Below are positions 1 to 8,029 of a stretch of DNA of 64,000 bases, in pieces. The number at the start of each line of letters is the position of its first letter. Positions within the stretch are counted from its first letter, which is position 1. Both the position numbers and the translations under genes were made by a program. The notes beneath the pieces are model-generated. The model saw only the letters and a program-made list of their open reading frames with translations, did not search any database and was not told the origin of the DNA. Source of the stretch: an uncultured Pelagibacteraceae bacterium. Lineage in GTDB: Bacteria; Pseudomonadota; Alphaproteobacteria; Pelagibacterales; Pelagibacteraceae. The stretch lies in the NCBI GenBank assembly GCA_902574345.1, contig CACGNF010000002.1, positions 1 to 64,000 on the forward strand, written 5' to 3'.

Positions 1-1488
1 TGTCAAAGTTTTATAAATATGCCAAAGAATAATAAGAATTGTTGTAACCAATATACAAATTGTAAGAGTTCTATCCCATAAAAACTCCCATGATCCATTA
101 CTTAAAAGTAATGATCTTCTTAGATTTTCCTCCATCAATCCACCGAGAACAAATGCTAATATTAGCGGCGGCATGGGAAAATCATAAAGTCGTAAAAAAG
201 TTGCAACAACTGCTATGCCAATCATTAAATAAATGTCGAAATTATTAAATGACATCACATAAATTCCTGTAATAGAAAAAAATAAGATTAATGGAATCAA
301 ATAATTTTTTGGTACCGCAAGAATTCTAGCGATGTAGGGAATTAATGGTAAATTTAATATTAGTAATATTACCATCCCAATATACATCGACATTATCACT
401 GACCAAAAAATTTCTGGATTGGTCATATAAAGTCTTGGACCTGGCTGAATACCAAATCCCAAAAGTGCTCCAAGCATGACCGCTGTAGTTCCACTACCCG
501 GTATACCTAAAGTTAACATTGGAACAAAAGAACCAGAGCATGCTGCATTATTTGCTGTCTCAGGTGCAGACAATCCATTCACACTTCCTTTTCCAAATTT
601 TTCTTTTTCTTCATCCTTTACTAAATTTCTTTCCATTCCATATGCTAAGAATGATGCAATAGTGGCACCTGCACCAGGTAATACTCCAATCAAGAAACCA
701 ATAACTGAGGATCTTGGAATAGTTCGATACATTTTACCTCGTTCTTCTTTATTAATTCTTATTGATCCAAGTTCTGTTAATGAAACTTGTTTTGCTGCAG
801 CTGTTGGATCATTTCGCTTTAATATGATTGTTAAGGCCTCGCTCATAGCAAAAGTTGACATAACTACTAAAACAAAGCTTATTCCATCTGTTAAATTCAT
901 ATTATCAAAAGTAAATCTTGTAATATCAGATAGAGAGTCTTGACCGACAGATGCTAGCATCAAACCAAGTACAACCATCATCATTGCTTTTAAAAACTGC
1001 CCTTTAGATGAAAAAGCTGCTATTGCCGTTAATCCTAAGATCATTAATGCGAAATAATCTGGTGATCTAAAAGATAAACTTACTTTTGATAAACTTGGAG
1101 CCATAAACAATAAATAAATTGCTGATAGTGTTCCACCTGCAAATGAACTCCAAGCGGCGATAGCTAACGCTTTACCGGCTTTACCTTGTTGTGCCATTGG
1201 ATATCCATCGAAAGAAGTTGCGACAGTTCCTGGAACTCCTGGTGCATTTAACAAAATGGAGGAGGTAGAACCACCAAATACTGCCCCGTAATAAACTCCG
1301 GCCATCAGTATCAGGCCCGTTGCAGGATCAAAACCATAAGTAATTGGTATCATTAAAGCAATTGCTGTCATGGGACCTAAACCAGGTAACATTCCAATAA
1401 TTGTTCCAAAGAAACAACCAATCATAACCATAAAAATATTTTGAAATGATAATGCTGTAGTTAAACCAATTAATATTCCTTCTGTCAT
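1..1488 (-). CDS. tctA: Tripartite tricarboxylate transporter large permease TctA (partial, runs off the left edge)
   Basis: The minus-strand frame from ATG at 1488 is open to the window edge (496 codons). It is not in the ORF track because no stop lies inside the window. The translation is strongly hydrophobic and carries TctA hallmarks: an early GMLPGLGP loop, NAPGVPGTVATSFDGYP, and a second half with IGVLPGAGATIASF and LGIPGSGTTAVMLG, as expected for the internally duplicated 12-TM permease. The family normally has about 500 residues, so only the extreme C-terminus should be missing. It overlaps the tctB stop by 4 nt (ATGA), so it is translationally coupled as the last gene of tctC-tctB-tctA. 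The substrate is a carboxylate but cannot be specified. The plus ORF at 476-943 is its shadow. Confidence 0.95.
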   Translation of the reverse strand, partial: MTEGILIGLTTALSFQNIFMVMIGCFFGTIIGMLPGLGPMTAIALMIPITYGFDPATGLILMAGVYYGAVFGGSTSSILLNAPGVPGTVATSFDGYPMAQQGKAGKALAIAAWSSFAGGTLSAIYLLFMAPSLSKVSLSFRSPDYFALMILGLTAIAAFSSKGQFLKAMMMVVLGLMLASVGQDSLSDITRFTFDNMNLTDGISFVLVVMSTFAMSEALTIILKRNDPTAAAKQVSLTELGSIRINKEERGKMYRTIPRSSVIGFLIGVLPGAGATIASFLAYGMERNLVKDEEKEKFGKGSVNGLSAPETANNAACSGSFVPMLTLGIPGSGTTAVMLGALLGFGIQPGPRLYMTNPEIFWSVIMSMYIGMVILLILNLPLIPYIARILAVPKNYLIPLILFFSITGIYVMSFNNFDIYLMIGIAVVATFLRLYDFPMPPLILAFVLGGLMEENLRRSLLLSNGSWEFLWDRTLTICILVTTILIILWHIYKTLT

Positions 1489-1955
1489 CCCATCACTCCA
1501 ATAGATTTTAAAAAGGGATCCCTTAAATAAATTTCAAGAACTCCGTGAAGCAAATACATAAATCCAGCAACAAATGGAAAAGAAAGTAAAAACATTAAAA
1601 CCCATCTTCTCTCACCTAAAAAGTAATAAGAAGCAAATAAAAATAAAGATGTAGTTAAAAAGTAACCCACTTTTAAAATTGTTGCCCCATAGATAATTGC
1701 AATTACAATTAGTAATGCCGTTTTTTTGTACTCTAAATTTCTATGTTCAACTTTTATAGTATCTGGATCTGGTAAGATTAATTTTAAACCAGAAAAAAAT
1801 AAACCAGCATATCCTAAATAAATTGGAAATGTTCTTGCATTAAATGGTGCATTTTCATCGAACGCAAAAACTTGTATTTGATAAGCTGTATATAAATAGA
1901 ATACTGAGAAAATAAAAAAGAGCAGTGATATAATTTTTGTCGTATTTATATTCAC
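1485..1955 (-). CDS. tctB: Tripartite tricarboxylate transporter small permease TctB
   Basis: A 156-aa protein with about four predicted membrane segments (residues ~6-25, 45-60, 77-110, 115-140) and the PxxLGYAGLFFSG-type region typical of TctB. It is the small membrane subunit of a secondary, binding-protein-dependent carboxylate transporter. It sits 20 nt after tctC and overlaps tctA by 4 nt, the standard C-B-A order. Family assignment rests on size, topology and neighbours more than on residues, since TctB is poorly conserved. Confidence 0.85.
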   Translation of the reverse strand: MNINTTKIISLLFFIFSVFYLYTAYQIQVFAFDENAPFNARTFPIYLGYAGLFFSGLKLILPDPDTIKVEHRNLEYKKTALLIVIAIIYGATILKVGYFLTTSLFLFASYYFLGERRWVLMFLLSFPFVAGFMYLLHGVLEIYLRDPFLKSIGVMG

Positions 1956-1975
1956 TGCTCTTTAAATCCAGAGGA

Positions 1976-2956
1976 TTAAATAACTCCTAGTTTCTTCATA
2001 AGAGCTGTCATTTCTTTTGTTTGAGTTTTTAAAAACTTAACAAACTTTTTGTCTGGGTTATAAATATTTACCCAAGCATTTCTTGCTCTTACTGCTTCCC
2101 ATTCAGGAGTTTTTTGTACATCGCCTAACATTTTGGCAATAGCTTTTTTATCTTTGCTACTCATGCCTGGAGGACCAAAAAATCCTCTCCAGTTTACGAA
2201 TTGTACATCATATCCTTGCTCTTTAAGTGTAGGTGCATCTGGTGCATCACCAACTCTATCAGGCGCAGTTATACCAATAATTCTTACTTGGTCTCTTGCT
2301 CCCATTAATTCACCTAAACCTGTAGATATAATTTGAGTTTCTCCAGATAAAAGTCCAGCTAGTGCTTTTCCACCTGCATCATAAGGAATATAAGCTACAG
2401 CATTTGGATCTGCACCAGCAGCTTGAAATGCTAAAGCACCAATTAAATGGTCCATACTTCCTCTAACAGAACCACCAGCCATTTTTATTGAACTAGGGTT
2501 TGCTTTATATGCATCAACAACATCTTTAAAGTTTTTGAAAGGTGAGTCTTTTGCAACTGCAATTGCACCATAATCACCAATTACTCCAGCAATTGGCACA
2601 ACATCTTTATAAGATAAAGTTCCACTTCCACTGACATAACCTTTGTGTCTTGTAATTGATCTCAAAACTAGTGGTGTTGATTGAACTAAGATTGTATTTT
2701 CTGGCTTAGTATTAATCATGTAAGCAAGAGCTTTTCCACCACCACCACCTGACATATTTTCAAATGATGCGCTTTTTAAAAATCCAGCTTTTGTCAAAGC
2801 TTCTCCAGTACCTCTAGCAGTTCCATCCCAACCACCACCAGCACCACCACCAATTACAAAATGTATTTTATCAATTGCAATTGAGTTAACTGTAGTTGTT
2901 GATAATAAAAGAGCGGCAGAGAATAAAACTGAAAAAAAAGATTTAATTAGTTTCAT
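1976..2956 (-). CDS. tctC: Tripartite tricarboxylate transporter substrate-binding protein (TctC/Bug family)
   Basis: A 326-aa protein with an N-terminal Sec signal peptide (MKLIKSFFSVLFSAALLLS) and a mature Bug/TctC domain. Visible landmarks are the glycine-rich GGGAGGGWDGTARGTGEAL ligand loop near residue 36, GSVRGSMDHLIGAL and YIPYDAGGKALAGLLSGE in the middle, and NWRGFFGPPGM near residue 238. It is periplasmic and delivers a carboxylate to TctAB. It is the first gene of the operon. Bug proteins bind diverse ligands (tricarboxylates, dicarboxylates, aromatic acids), so no ligand is claimed. Confidence 0.93.
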   Translation of the reverse strand: MKLIKSFFSVLFSAALLLSTTTVNSIAIDKIHFVIGGGAGGGWDGTARGTGEALTKAGFLKSASFENMSGGGGGKALAYMINTKPENTILVQSTPLVLRSITRHKGYVSGSGTLSYKDVVPIAGVIGDYGAIAVAKDSPFKNFKDVVDAYKANPSSIKMAGGSVRGSMDHLIGALAFQAAGADPNAVAYIPYDAGGKALAGLLSGETQIISTGLGELMGARDQVRIIGITAPDRVGDAPDAPTLKEQGYDVQFVNWRGFFGPPGMSSKDKKAIAKMLGDVQKTPEWEAVRARNAWVNIYNPDKKFVKFLKTQTKEMTALMKKLGVI

Positions 2957-3036
2957 TATTTCCTCTCGTTGTTATAGTTAATTACATAGATTAAACATAC
3001 TTTTAGTAATCTAGTCAACAACCAAAGATAGAGCAC
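2957..3036. promoter_or_regulatory. Divergent promoter region tctC / abrB-like gene
   Basis: An 80-nt intergenic stretch between two divergently oriented genes must hold both promoters. It is A+T rich, and tctC has a purine-rich Shine-Dalgarno run (GAGAGGAAATA before the ATG, minus strand). I see no clear palindromic operator. Confidence 0.4.
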
Positions 3037-4116
3037 ATGCAGAACGTGATTCCCTTTAACCGAGAAAGTTTTGGGCAATTATTATCAAAAAAATTTTTAT
3101 TAGTCATTGTGATCTCTATTCCTAGTGCGATTGTCGCTGACTTTTTTAAGGTCCCACTTGCGTGGATGATTGGTCCGATGATAGCAACCTCTTTGATTGC
3201 CCTAAAAGGTTTTCAAGTAATAATGCCAAGATTAGCCCTTAGCTCAATCTTAATTATTTTAGGATTACATATTGGAAACTATATTGATCAAAATTTACTT
3301 AATCAGATGGTTAATTGGATTTGGACCACAATTATAATGTTTTTTTATATTGTTATTAGCATTCTAATTGTTTCTAAATATTTACAAAAATTTTCTGATT
3401 ACAAAGAAAAAACATCAATATTTTCTGCTGCCCCAGGTGCTTTAGGACCATTAATGATTTTAGCAGAGTATGAAAAATCAGATTTATCTCAAGTAGCTAC
3501 AGCTCATTTAATTCGATTAATAATTATAATAACTTTATTCCCTTTTATAATAGTTAGTCTTTACCCAGCTGAAGCTTTAGAATTAGAAAAATTTGATTAC
3601 ATGTCTCAAAACCATTGGGAATTAATTATATTAATTATTGTTTCATTAGTGTTCATATTTTTTTTTGATAAATTTAAAGTTCCAGCTCCACTCTTATCTG
3701 GAACACTCGTTGCAAGTGGAGTTTTACAAATATATGACATCGCGTCATACAAATTACCTGATGCATCAATAAATTTTTGTTTATTAATTTTGGGAGCTTC
3801 TGTTGGATGTAGGTTTGCAAATAAAACATTTAAAGAAGTGGCAAATAACTCTTTTCATGGATTAGTTGCAACCATACTTTTAGTTTTATTAGGTCTGATT
3901 GCAGCATACGTTGCTACATTTTTTGTAGATAATAACATTTTATCACTGATCTTATCCTTTTGCCCCGGAGGTATTTATGAGGTAGCAGTAATAGCGATTG
4001 CTTTTGACCTTGAGCCAGATTTTGTTGCTTTTCATCATATTATAAGATTGTTATTTATACTCTTTGTCGTGCCAGTGATTTTAAGAATAATTGAAAAAAC
4101 TAGGTTAAAGAATTAG
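3037..4116 (+). CDS. AbrB-family (COG3180) integral membrane protein, duplicated
   Basis: A 359-aa polytopic membrane protein with two copies of the AbrB-duplication domain. In the first half PLAWMIGPM and FSAAPGALGPLMILAEYEKSDLSQVATAHLIRL are visible in succession. The second half repeats the theme with APLLSGTLVASG, then CPGGIYEVAVIAIAF and FHHIIRLLFIL. Such proteins are often labelled 'ammonia monooxygenase' or 'regulator' without basis; the sequence supports a transporter-like membrane protein only. Its place divergent from tctCBA recurs in many bacteria and suggests a link with carboxylate transport. The 3' end overlaps the convergent glycosyltransferase gene by 17 nt. Confidence 0.8.
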   Translation: MQNVIPFNRESFGQLLSKKFLLVIVISIPSAIVADFFKVPLAWMIGPMIATSLIALKGFQVIMPRLALSSILIILGLHIGNYIDQNLLNQMVNWIWTTIIMFFYIVISILIVSKYLQKFSDYKEKTSIFSAAPGALGPLMILAEYEKSDLSQVATAHLIRLIIIITLFPFIIVSLYPAEALELEKFDYMSQNHWELIILIIVSLVFIFFFDKFKVPAPLLSGTLVASGVLQIYDIASYKLPDASINFCLLILGASVGCRFANKTFKEVANNSFHGLVATILLVLLGLIAAYVATFFVDNNILSLILSFCPGGIYEVAVIAIAFDLEPDFVAFHHIIRLLFILFVVPVILRIIEKTRLKN

Positions 4117-5041
4117 ATAATCTTTCAAAAACTCTTTCAGCACTTAAGTTTTTTAAATCCGTAACTTCAATTGGTTTAAAATTTTCTCTTTCAATACTTA
4201 CTTTGTACGCTGTTGTATGTTTGCCGAATAATGTAAGACCTTTGGCTCCTACATGAGCAGCTATGTGCGCAGGACCAGTATCATTTGCAACAACAAATGA
4301 ACTATCTTTTATCAGGGCAGTAAGTTGAGAAATATCTAGCGCTCTTCCATTATCCAGTAAAGCTAATGCATTAATATTTTTTGCTTCACTGATTTCAGTT
4401 GGTCCAGGAGCTGTAATAACTTTATATTCTTCACCATACTTACTCGATATTAAATCAATAAGCTTGTTGTAATAAGGCCATTTTTTAATTGTTAAATGAG
4501 GTGAACAGAAAGGAAATAATAAAATATATTTTGTTATTTTATAAAAATTTTTAATTTCACTAATGTCTGTAGCAGCCCAATTGAAGTCTGGTCTTAACGT
4601 ATTCAATGTATTTAATCCTGAGTCTTTCAATTGATATTCAAATCTTTCGAGAACCGAATTTTTATCAAATTCGCTTTTGTTTTTTCCTTCTGGTAAAGTT
4701 GTTATTGAGCTCGACCATATTTCCTTGCCTGCTTTTGGAAAAAGAATATTTTTATAAAAGTTAGTTCTAGATGAATTTTGCAAGTCAAAAACTTTAGAAA
4801 AATTATGTTTTTTTATTTCACGCATTAAAAAATATAAATATATTAAATTAAATCTTGGTAGTCTTTTGTCTAAAATAACATTATGAATAAATGGATTTTT
4901 TTTGAATAAATCAATAAATGGTTTTGTAGTAAGAAGATGAATTTGATCATTTTTATGATTTTCAGATATGTCTTGAATAGCACCACTAGCTTGAGATATA
5001 TCTCCTAAAGATCCGTGTTTGATAATTAGTATATTAGACAT
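4100..5041 (-). CDS. Glycosyltransferase family 9 (heptosyltransferase-like)
   Basis: A 313-aa cytoplasmic protein with the GT9 / ADP-heptose:LPS heptosyltransferase layout. It opens with ILIIKHGSLGDISQASGAI, the N-terminal phosphate-handling loop of the family, and has the C-terminal nucleotide-sugar signature VVANDTGPAHIAAHVGAKGLTLFG near residues 250-274. It probably adds a heptose-like sugar to lipopolysaccharide or a related glycan; the exact sugar and acceptor cannot be read. It stands alone, without other LPS genes next to it, and overlaps the abrB-like gene tail to tail. Confidence 0.85.
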   Translation of the reverse strand: MSNILIIKHGSLGDISQASGAIQDISENHKNDQIHLLTTKPFIDLFKKNPFIHNVILDKRLPRFNLIYLYFLMREIKKHNFSKVFDLQNSSRTNFYKNILFPKAGKEIWSSSITTLPEGKNKSEFDKNSVLERFEYQLKDSGLNTLNTLRPDFNWAATDISEIKNFYKITKYILLFPFCSPHLTIKKWPYYNKLIDLISSKYGEEYKVITAPGPTEISEAKNINALALLDNGRALDISQLTALIKDSSFVVANDTGPAHIAAHVGAKGLTLFGKHTTAYKVSIERENFKPIEVTDLKNLSAERVFERLSNSLT

Positions 5042-5073
5042 ATTTATAACAAGATAACATAGTATTAAATTTT

Positions 5074-5463
5074 ATGAATAAAATTATAGTAGAAGTTTCA
5101 GTTGGAGAACTTTTAGATAAAATTTCAATTTTAGAGATTAAAAAAGAAAAGATAAAAGATGCTGAAAAATTAAAATTCATTAATTACGAACACTCTATTC
5201 TTAAAAATCAGTTAGATGAAAATATCAAATCTGATGAAAAGCTGAATAATCTTTACCAATCTCTTAAAGAAATTAACTCAAAACTTTGGGTTATCGAGGA
5301 TGATAAAAGACAATGTGAGAAAGAAAAGGATTTCGGGGAAAAATTTATTAAGCTTTCAAGAGATGTTCATTTTCTAAATGATGATCGGGCAAAAATTAAA
5401 TTAGAGATTAACAATCACACTGGATCAACTATCAAAGAAATAAAAGAATACACCAGTTATTAA
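5074..5463 (+). CDS. Small charged helical protein, DUF6165-like
   Basis: A 129-aa, Lys/Glu-rich, almost entirely helical protein without signal peptide or membrane segment. The start IIVEVSVGELLDKISILEIKK and the later LWVIEDDKRQ match what I remember of the DUF6165 family; no function is known to me. It follows the divergent GT9 gene by 32 nt and ends 7 nt before the M24 gene, so it probably shares that transcript. Such proteins often sit near glycosyltransferase genes, which fits here but is weak evidence. Confidence 0.65.
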   Translation: MNKIIVEVSVGELLDKISILEIKKEKIKDAEKLKFINYEHSILKNQLDENIKSDEKLNNLYQSLKEINSKLWVIEDDKRQCEKEKDFGEKFIKLSRDVHFLNDDRAKIKLEINNHTGSTIKEIKEYTSY

Positions 5464-5470
5464 ATCATTA

Positions 5471-6622
5471 ATGGGACTTCATTTTTCAAAAGAGGAATTT
5501 AGGGTTAGAAAATCGAAAGTTTTAGACTCTATGAAAGATCAAAACATTGACGCTTTATTAATGTTTAGACAAGAGTCTATGTATTGGTTAACTGGTTATG
5601 ACACATTTGGATATGTTTTTTTTCAAACATTAATTTTAGATAAAAAAGGAAACACAATATTACTGACTAGAGCTCCAGATTTAAGACAGGCACAAAATAC
5701 ATCTAATATTAAAGATATAAGAATTTGGGTTGATAAAGATGGATCAAACCCAACCGATGATCTTAAAGTTATTTTGGATGAGCTAAATCTTAAAGGAAAA
5801 AAATTAGGAATTGAATATGATGCTTATGGATTGACTGGAAAAAATACATTGAAGCTCAATAAGTCTTTAGAGAATTATTGTTCTGTTGAAGATAAATCAG
5901 TCCTAATAACAAAGTTAAGAGTAGTGAAATCCAAAGAGGAAATTGTTTATGTAAAAAAAGCTGCAGAACTGGCTGATCAAGCTTTGGATGAAGTTTGGAA
6001 ATATGCCAAAGCGGGTATGAATGAGTCTAAGATTTTAGCTGAAATGAATAAAGTTATATTTGAAGGAGGCGGAGATTATCCTGCAAATGAATTTATTATT
6101 GGTTCAGGAAAAAATGCTCTTCTTTGCCGTTATCAGTCAGAAAAACAAACTTTAAATGATCAAGATCAATTAACTATAGAATGGGCTGGTACTTATAGAC
6201 ATTACCATTCAGCAATGTTTAGAACAATACCTATAGGTAAAGCAGATCCTAAACATCATAAAATGCATGAGGCGTGTGTTGAAGCGTTAAAGAATTGTGA
6301 AAATAAATTAAAACCAGGAAATAAAATTGGAGAGGTCTTTGATATTCACGCAAAAACTTTTGATAATCTTGGTTTTAATAAAGCAAGAATGAATGCATGT
6401 GGATATTCTTTAGGTACTACTTTTGCTCCAAATTGGATGGATTGGCCAATGTTGTACACAGGGAATCCATACGTTATTGAGCCTGGAAATGTTTTTTTTA
6501 TGCATATGATATTAATGGACTCAGAAAATCAATTAGCAATGAACTTAGGTGAAACTTATTTAGTCACTGAACAAGGTAACGAAAGACTTGGTAAGCAAAA
6601 AATTGATTTAGTTGTGCTTTAA
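5471..6622 (+). CDS. M24-family 'pita-bread' hydrolase lacking metal ligands (creatinase / ectoine-hydrolase-like)
   Basis: A 383-aa protein with an N-terminal creatinase_N domain (residues ~10-145) and a C-terminal M24 domain (~150-383). The five metal ligands of aminopeptidase P/methionine aminopeptidase appear to be replaced. The DxGxxxxGYxSDxTRT block reads EWAGTYRHYHSAMFRT, the GHG histidine site reads GYSLG, and the two late glutamates align with His (FFMHM) and Gly (NLGETYLVTE). Metal-free members of this fold include creatinase and ectoine hydrolase (DoeA/EutD), which cleave C-N bonds of small osmolytes, so 'Xaa-Pro peptidase' is probably wrong. Its stop is shared (TTAA) with the convergent permease gene. 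Confidence 0.75.
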   Translation: MGLHFSKEEFRVRKSKVLDSMKDQNIDALLMFRQESMYWLTGYDTFGYVFFQTLILDKKGNTILLTRAPDLRQAQNTSNIKDIRIWVDKDGSNPTDDLKVILDELNLKGKKLGIEYDAYGLTGKNTLKLNKSLENYCSVEDKSVLITKLRVVKSKEEIVYVKKAAELADQALDEVWKYAKAGMNESKILAEMNKVIFEGGGDYPANEFIIGSGKNALLCRYQSEKQTLNDQDQLTIEWAGTYRHYHSAMFRTIPIGKADPKHHKMHEACVEALKNCENKLKPGNKIGEVFDIHAKTFDNLGFNKARMNACGYSLGTTFAPNWMDWPMLYTGNPYVIEPGNVFFMHMILMDSENQLAMNLGETYLVTEQGNERLGKQKIDLVVL

Positions 6623-7293
6623 TTAAAGCTGTATTTCTTTTCTAAAAACTTAATCACATTATGAATTATAAAGGTCATAAATAGATAAATAGCGCCAGCA
6701 ACAATAAATACCTCAATAGGTTTAAAAGTTGTTGAAATTATATATTTTGCAACACCTGTAAGGTCCATTATGGTGACTGTACTTGCTAAAGAAGTTCCTT
6801 TCATCATTAGTATAATTTCATTTCCATAAGCTGGTAAAGATTGTCTAATAGCGATAGGAATTTGAATTTTATAAAAGATTACTTTATTTGAGATACCCAA
6901 ACTTTTACCTGCCTCTATTATTCCAGGTTTAATAGTTTGAAATGCGGATCTCAATATCTCTGAAGTGTAAGCACCCGTGTTTAGAGCAAAAGCAATTATT
7001 GCACACCAATACGGTTCTTTTAAGATTACCCACAAAACTGTCGATCTTAAATATTCAATTTGACCTAATCCAAAATAAATAATGAATATCTGTACTAAAA
7101 GTGGTGTACCTCTAAAAACATACGAATATCCATATGCAAATCTATTGATAAATATATTTTTATTTAATCTAAGAATTGCAAAAAATAAACCAATGAATAA
7201 TCCAATTATTAAAGAAACTGAAAGAAGTTTTAAAGTGATTACAGCAGCATTTAGCAACTTTGGAAAACTATTAATCATTAATTCAAGATCCAT
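6619..7293 (-). CDS. Polar amino acid ABC transporter permease (HisM/OccM-like)
   Basis: A 224-aa inner-membrane permease of the PAAT family with about five TM segments. It has the cytoplasmic EAA loop SGIIEAGKSLGISNKVIFYKI-type sequence (here GIIEAGKSLGIS near residue 129) that contacts the ATPase. The N-terminal FRGTPLLVQIFIIYFGLG block is diagnostic of HisM/HisQ-type permeases. It is the last gene of an operon binding protein-permease-permease and starts on the last base of the preceding permease. No ATPase gene follows. Confidence 0.9.
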   Translation of the reverse strand: MDLELMINSFPKLLNAAVITLKLLSVSLIIGLFIGLFFAILRLNKNIFINRFAYGYSYVFRGTPLLVQIFIIYFGLGQIEYLRSTVLWVILKEPYWCAIIAFALNTGAYTSEILRSAFQTIKPGIIEAGKSLGISNKVIFYKIQIPIAIRQSLPAYGNEIILMMKGTSLASTVTIMDLTGVAKYIISTTFKPIEVFIVAGAIYLFMTFIIHNVIKFLEKKYSFN

Positions 7294-7985
7294 TAGTACC
7301 CCCTACTAAATTTAACTTCTAATCTGTTAATTAATTTCATGCTCACAAAAGTAAGTAGTAAATACAAAACTGCAGCAAATGAATAAAAGAATAATGGATC
7401 TCTCGTTGATCCAGCAGCTATATAAGATTGTCTCATGATTTCAACTAAACCTGTAACTGAAATTAGAGAAGTGTCTTTTAGAGTTATCTGCCAAACATTA
7501 CTTAGATTTGGAATAGCTAATCTTAATGTTTGAGGTAAAATAATTTTAAAAAATTTTCCAAATTTATTTAAACCTAATACATTGGCAGCTTCGAACTGGC
7601 CTTTATCAATTGATTGAATTGCTCCCCTAAAAACTTCAGTTGAATAAGCACCAGAAATTATTCCAATTGCAAATGCACCTGTGATGAATGCATTTATTTC
7701 AATATACTCATTATAACCAAATATTGATGCAACAAACATAACTGCACCAGTTCCACCAAAAAAGAAAAGGTAAATTACTAATAATTCTGGAACACCTCTT
7801 ATTATAGTTGTGTAAGAATTAGCTATGAAATTTAAAAACTTATTTTTAGATAATTTTAATGGAGTAAAGATTAACGCAAAAAGAAAACCTATAATCATTG
7901 CTATAATTGAAACAGCTATAGTCATTAGAGTGGCACGAAATAACTCGTCACCCCAACCAGTATCTCCAAATGCTAGAAGTTCCAT
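7293..7985 (-). CDS. Polar amino acid ABC transporter permease (HisQ/OccQ-like)
   Basis: A 230-aa permease of the PAAT family. It shows IIRGVPELLVIYLFFFGG (the RGxPEL/LLV block) and an EAA loop FEAANVLGLNKFGKFFKI near residues 132-150. It should form the heteromeric channel with the following HisM-like protein. It is separated from the upstream binding-protein gene by a 44-nt spacer containing a strong stem-loop. Confidence 0.9.
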   Translation of the reverse strand: MELLAFGDTGWGDELFRATLMTIAVSIIAMIIGFLFALIFTPLKLSKNKFLNFIANSYTTIIRGVPELLVIYLFFFGGTGAVMFVASIFGYNEYIEINAFITGAFAIGIISGAYSTEVFRGAIQSIDKGQFEAANVLGLNKFGKFFKIILPQTLRLAIPNLSNVWQITLKDTSLISVTGLVEIMRQSYIAAGSTRDPLFFYSFAAVLYLLLTFVSMKLINRLEVKFSRGY

Positions 7986-7987
7986 AT

Positions 7988-8021
7988 AGATTGGCGACTA
8001 TACATTATAGTCGCCAAATCT
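7988..8021 (-). repeat. Stem-loop between binding-protein and permease genes
   Basis: A perfect 12-bp inverted repeat, TTGGCGACTATA / TATAGTCGCCAA with a 3-nt loop, spans 7991-8017; outer bases extend it with a bulge. It is not followed by a T-run on the minus (transcribed) strand, so it does not look like a full intrinsic terminator. It is more likely a 3'-protective or partial-termination element that raises binding-protein over permease expression. Confidence 0.7.
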
Positions 8022-8029
8022 AAAATTAA

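Noticed and set aside
476-943. 155-aa plus-strand ORF
   Set aside because: It is the antisense shadow of tctA, whose minus-strand frame has all family motifs and is open to the window edge.
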